Part shown: positions 59,834-64,000 of the stretch, piece by piece
Position numbering within the stretch: the stretch's first letter is position 1
Layout: every line of letters starts with the position of its first letter
From: Stenopsyche tienmushanensis
Taxonomy: Eukaryota > Arthropoda > Insecta > Trichoptera > Stenopsychidae
Assembly: GCA_008973525.1 (NCBI GenBank)
Contig: WACJ01000184.1
Span: forward strand, 310,001-374,000
Direction: 5' to 3'
DNA: 64,000 bases
Notes under the pieces: generated by a model
The model's input: only the letters and a program-made list of their open reading frames with translations
What the model was told of the DNA's origin: nothing
Databases searched by the model: none
Position numbers and translations under genes: made by a program

Positions 59834-62498
59834 TTATTTTGTGCTAATATGTCGTAGTACAGCAAAATACGAATAAGACGATCGCAATACCTAAAATAAA
59901 TATGCATAAAAAATATATGCAAATATAACCGCTCTGCGCATAAATTGGAGATTAATTATAAATACCGTTACAAATGTCGAAAGAGACAACAAGAAAAAAT
60001 TTCCAGCTTTAATCTCAATCGGTTGTTTAAGTCTTTCCATGAACATTTTCAACATGTTTTTATATTTTGTATCCCTGTTTATCCAAGTAGAAAAATATGC
60101 TGCATTAATAATATCACTGCTCTGTTAAAAAATAATTAATTAATATTTTATCATGGGTTTTGCTTATGTATAATTTGCTCCAATGTCATATAAATAATTA
60201 CAATTGTTCTAATTTGATTCCCAATTTCACAAATAAAATATATCTGGACTAGCATTGCGATCAAATAGAATATTTTCGACATGAATTTAAAGCTCGATGG
60301 ATTTATCTGTAAAAAAACATACGTTTATTTCAATATTTGTGCAGAATCCATCAGAACAAACGTTGCCAATTTATAATATCATTATTTTATCAATTTTCCA
60401 ATATTTTAATATCAAAATTTTGATCGCTATTTTGTGTTCAAATTATACCAAATGAAGAAGTTTGTCAATATATTATGACCTGAGAAGATGATCACATTCT
60501 CTTAGTCGCTCGTTGCTCCAAATTATGAATAGACTTTCCTTTTGACCAAACGCGATTTTAGTTGTCATTTCAGTTCAAGTCAGGGTTTTATTAAGGCAAT
60601 GCTTAGATTCTATAGCGAATATTTATTTTATTTTATTTAAAGTAAAGTACTGCAGAAAAATATATATTTACCAATGATATTTGCAATCCGGTTATACAAA
60701 TTATTCCCACACTCGCCAAGCATTGTGCAAATAAACCCCATTGGAAGGTTTTCTCTATAGTTTTTGTGAACCTTGAATATTATACAAAGATGATTACAGT
60801 ATTTTTTTTTTAAAGGCATATTTAATTATCAAAATTTTAGATGCTATATTTGCTTGTCCGCCACTTATCATCATACAAATCCACTTATCTGTCAGGACTG
60901 TCGCAGCATGTATGAAGCTTGTACATAAATAAATAAACACTATCGATAACATACAATATTCGGTCATTTCTTCAAGTAAACATATACATTACACTAGAAA
61001 TCGATTCGTCATATCATTCATACATCATTATTAGTCGATAAATTTGGGTTAACGATCTATAACATCGTACGATGTACGCAAGATATCCTCTCCGTCTCCG
61101 TTTCTCTCCAAACTCAACATGCAAGATACTATCCGTCTCTATCTCTCTCAGAACTCAACATGCAACAACGTTCTTTCCGAATCACTGGAATTCGATCGCA
61201 AATAGGCGACTGCACCACCATACGGGTTAATACATACTTCAAAATTATCTGATGATGGCGAAAACATTGAATAACACTCTCTTCGATCTTTTTATTGAGT
61301 AATATTTTCATGCTGGGTATGTTGTTGAATGCAAACTTAATACGTCGTGCATTCATATTTGTTGTGTTAATCCTCATTTCTTTGACAATTTTTTCAATGG
61401 CATATTCTTCAATCTTAAAAAAATAATATTTTTACTATGCTTATATTATTTTCTAAAGCGTAAACAATAAGCTAACAAAATTTTATCGTGATCGGATGAA
61501 CGATATGGCAGCGCATTTCGAACGAACAAAACCCAATTCATTTTTATATATTAGAAAAACAAGAAGATGGATTGATTCTTGGTACCTGATATTAAGGGTA
61601 TGAAAACATATTGACGTCTTTTTTTACTTACGTTTATTAGATTGTCGATTAGAATTTCAATTTGATTACATCCACTTGCAATCATCGCTACGAAAACTCT
61701 ATCAACTGAACAATTTATCATGGCACTTGACCAGATTCCTCCAATTTGATAAACATAAAGCAATCCATAGTTTAAAGATTCTTTCTGAGATATTGGATAC
61801 CTAGAATGCTTATGACTATATATTTTTTTGCAATTTGGAGTATTTAATTTTTGCAATAAAAGTATTCACCATGCTATGAATGGCAGAAGTCTTTCTTCCT
61901 TAGAATCAAACAATGGAAAGATAGCCCAAAACGACACCGTTATTATTGCTAATATTATAAACCATAAAAATTCCTTTACTTGTCTTGCAGCACCTCTTTG
62001 AACTATTCTGAAATTGAATAAAATAAATTTAAAAGTATCCGTTTCGTTCTTATTTTTCACATATACTCACTTCCAATGAACAGGTCTCTTGGGATAAAAC
62101 ATATCACCATCCATGTATTTTATTATATTCATTATCCATCCTTTTCTCAGGATAAATATGCTAATTTTTACCAATAGTGTTAAATGAGCCAATAGAAGAA
62201 ATGAGGCTTCTGCCATCTTTTCAATATCACCCCAAAATATTAGTATCGGAATTATATGGAATACTGCATACAAGTATTGTGTGATTAAAAGAAAGACGAA
62301 CGATGAAATTGAGTACAAGATGCTGTGATTTTGTTTAGTCCATAATCCAAAAACGTACAGGAATAATAATGGATATTTCAAATATGTTTCAAATAGACTT
62401 ATTTTCAAAGATTTGCTTTCTGCTGTCATTTTGAGAGTTCTGAAAATTTTCCTAGTCGATGTCCATATAAAGGATTTTCTTTGCATTGGCGTCCACAT
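59834..62498 (-). CDS. Insect odorant receptor (7tm_6 family), 8 exons, 442 aa
   Basis: Ligand-tuning subunit of the insect OR/Orco cation channel in sensory-neuron dendrites (family knowledge). Exons: 62071-62498, 61870-62007, 61632-61800, 61238-61413, 60672-60771, 60202-60306, 59966-60121, 59834-59890. All are GT-AG with matching phases and total 1329 nt. Landmarks: YLKYPLLFLYVFGLW near the N-terminus; membrane segments around ISSFVFLLITQYLYAVF, FLLLAHLTLLVKISIFI, FLWFIILAIITVSFWAIF, WGLFAQCLASVGIICITG and FYLIAMLVQIYFI; ECIRHHQ-like CFRHHQIILK before TM5; INAAYFSTWINRD; then the family C-terminus PIEIKAGNFFLLSLSTF / VTVLRSSYSYFAVL. The likely start is MWTPMQ; an in-frame Met at residue 24 (MTAESKSLK) fits the family N-terminus at least as well, giving 419 aa. 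Not Orco, judging by length. Introns 3 and 4 contain repeats. The ligand cannot be inferred. Confidence 0.93.
60822..61225 (+). repeat. piggyBac-like TIR element copy in odorant receptor intron 4
   Basis: It has GATGCTATATTTGCTTGTCC, GCCACTTATCATC, CACTTATCTGTCAGGACTGT, CGCAGCATGTATGAAGCTTG, ACACTATCGATAACATACAA, and the duplicated CTCTCCGTCTCCGTTTCTCT patch, matching the left half of the family. It lies inside the intron 60772-61237, reaching to within a few bases of the exon 4 donor. Confidence 0.65.
61430..61556 (+). repeat. CGAACGATATG-family repeat in odorant receptor intron 3
   Basis: TATTTTCTAAAGCGTAAACA, AAAATTTTATCGTGATCGGA, TGAACGATATGGCAGCGCAT and TTTTTATATATTAGAAAAAC match 58840-59040. 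Confidence 0.6.
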
Positions 62499-62619
62499 TT
62501 CGAAGAAATTTATATGAAAATAACATTTTCATTGAATTAATTTATTTTCCAAGCAACATTTCATGTTTATATTTTTTTCTATTTCTTCAAAAATACCTTT
62601 AAGAAAGTGGAAAATAATG
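62499..62619 (-). promoter_or_regulatory. Odorant receptor 5' flank
   Basis: AT-rich 120 bp between the receptor ATG and the next repeat. No distinct TATA or initiator can be singled out. Confidence 0.2.
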
Positions 62620-62990
62620 TTGTTAATAATATCGTTCATCAGATTGCGATAAAACTTCGTTTACTTATTGCTAAAAATTGCCTGAGTAACATAGATATAC
62701 ATAGTCTTATATACAAAAATAAAAATTTGTTTGTTCGTATTTTATGCATTTCCATATCGTTCGTTTGATTACGATAAAACTTTGTCAACTCATTGTTTGC
62801 ACTTTCTCAAATAATATAGGTATAGTACAAATAACTTACAGTGGATCTTATATATACAAATCAATACAACAAAGAAAATAAATTTCTATCATTCCTAATT
62901 GAACAAGATAACTCTTTCAAATTTCAAACGATATTTTTAGAATTATTACTTCTGTGGCAGAAACGCGCCGGGTACCAGCTAGTAATATAT
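62620..62990 (-). repeat. CTAGCTGGTACCCGGCGCG-family repeat, inverted partner
   Basis: Reverse complement of 58618-59040: ends CGCGCCGGGTACCAGCTAGT (about 62967-62986), with ACTTCTGTGGCAGAAACGCG and ATTGAACAAGATAACTCTTT inside. Two tandem-like 3' segments (62620-62710 and 62740-62830) correspond to the two segments of the other copy. Confidence 0.7.
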
Positions 62991-63610
62991 AATAAAAGTT
63001 ATGAAATATTTTATCTAGGGTTTGGGATATATTCCAACGCCGCTGTGCTTTGATTGACCCATTTATACCAAATGTCACTTAAATGCAAGTGTTTTCAAAG
63101 TAACAATTTGACATATGCGCTAATCTTCTATTTCCATTTGTTCGATTTAAGTCTCTCCAATTATGCATAATGAGAAGAGGCAATTATCAATTCTGAACAT
63201 ATTTCTACTTCGAACGGTTCATTTAAATATTAAAGCCACTCTGGTGTGCTACCAGCGAAATGTAATTATATGACACCGTCTAGAAACTTCGTGACCTGCT
63301 TATAATATTATCTCAATAATAACTTATGTACATGTGTTTTAGCCATAAATCTATTACTTGTTTTTTTTTTACTCGCAAAACATTCACACTATATCAGATA
63401 TATGCATTTTCAAATAATTCGTCACCATTTCAAACAACTCGTTTGTGTACACAATTGTGTTTTTGATAAAACCTCTCTTCATAAAAAACGGTTTTTCTAA
63501 TCATGTATACAGTATCTGCTTAACCACATTTATTTATTAAGAGATAAATATTTCATATCACTGCACAAACATTTTTATACAATTCATAATTATGGCTTGA
63601 CTATAGACTT
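62991..63610. other. AT-rich stretch, nothing recognised
   Basis: No gene or paired repeat seen. Confidence 0.35.
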
Positions 63611-63740
63611 ACAGTAGACCCGCATTAATCCGACAAACGTTTTGCAAGGCAGTGTCGGATTGTCCAATTTTTCGGATTATAGAGTACTGCCCTCGACCCC
63701 TTGTAGTCTACATTTTTTTAGAAAGGAGTACTTATAATCC
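63611..63740 (+). mobile_element. pogo/Tigger-like short element, copy C (runs towards the window edge)
   Basis: ACAGTAGACCCGCATTAATC then CGACAAACGTTTTGCAAGG, GTGTCGGATTGTCCAATTTT and TCGGATTATAGAGTACTGCC match the left end of 32800-33192 (32806-32870) and give the cleanest terminus of the family. The remainder may extend past 63740 to the edge. Confidence 0.6.
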
Positions 63741-64000
63741 GAAAAAAATCCTCTCCACCCCTGAAGTTTTGAGGGCTGCGCTTATATGAAAATCCACCAC
63801 TATGCGGATTCTAAAAGCTCAAGTCATGCTTCTGACACCAATGAAACGCTCGTTCCAATCTATACAACATGTTTTATTGTTTGCAATATATATTGTTTGT
63901 TGTTTAGTTCCTGGACTCTTATTACAAAGATTTAAATTAAAATCCAGATTGTCGGGAAAACAATTACCATACCGAATTTGGAAGATCAGAAGTATTAATA

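Larger units (their letters stand above)
59155..60061 (-). repeat. Segmental duplication, copy 2 (dead SEC6 head plus true odorant receptor tail)
   Basis: Partner of 56544-57440. The receptor gene runs through this copy. The SEC6 part ends abruptly at about 59155 within exon 2. Confidence 0.9.

Overview
This is an AT-rich (by eye roughly two-thirds A+T) insect nuclear window. The insect assignment rests on three host genes, all on the minus strand, with insect-type GT-AG introns: an odorant receptor of the insect 7tm_6 family, an exocyst SEC6/EXOC3 gene, and exons of an immunoglobulin-fold protein resembling the beaten-path (beat) family. The order of insect cannot be fixed from the window. 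There are no prokaryotic features, no CRISPR, and I found no complete tRNA or rRNA gene.

Layout. 1-6.4 kb: a piggyBac transposase scrap, a strong 64-nt hairpin, and a 1.2-kb TTAA-flanked element with long terminal inverted repeats (TIRs). 6.46-8.67 kb: three phase-compatible exons of the beat-like gene; its 3' exons were not found and may lie beyond the left edge. 8.7-42 kb: a gene-poor, repeat-rich stretch with pogo/Tigger-type and mariner-type short elements, hAT relics, at least four copies of one hAT-like repeat family, scattered piggyBac-like TIR pieces and three GC-richer islands (about 20.4-21.35, 28.1-28.45 and 39.2-39.55 kb) that might be regulatory or first-exon sequence.

42.2-48.5 kb: a four-layer transposon nest. 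An intact 1003-codon RTE-type non-LTR retrotransposon (minus strand) sits inside the 3' UTR of a 5'-truncated R1-clade retrotransposon with a perfect 13-bp target-site duplication. The R1 fragment sits inside a hAT-like repeat with a perfect 14-bp duplication. The hAT-like repeat in turn interrupts the end of a Tigger transposase relic.

53.5-62.5 kb: the gene-bearing end. SEC6 (11 exons, about 746 codons) lies just downstream of an odorant receptor gene (8 exons, 442 codons), both on the minus strand. About 0.9 kb spanning the junction between them (receptor exons 7-8, intergenic DNA, SEC6 exons 1-2) is present twice, at about 56.54-57.44 and 59.16-60.06 kb. The receptor runs through the right copy and SEC6 through the left one, leaving a stranded receptor tail and a dead SEC6 head. 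SEC6 exon 2 carries a single-base frameshift at about 56575 that the dead copy lacks, so the two copies diagnose each other. The spacer between them holds a Penelope-like relic, an AAT-rich microsatellite and an unclassified repeat whose partner lies inverted beyond the receptor gene. Exon boundaries and phases were worked out by hand.
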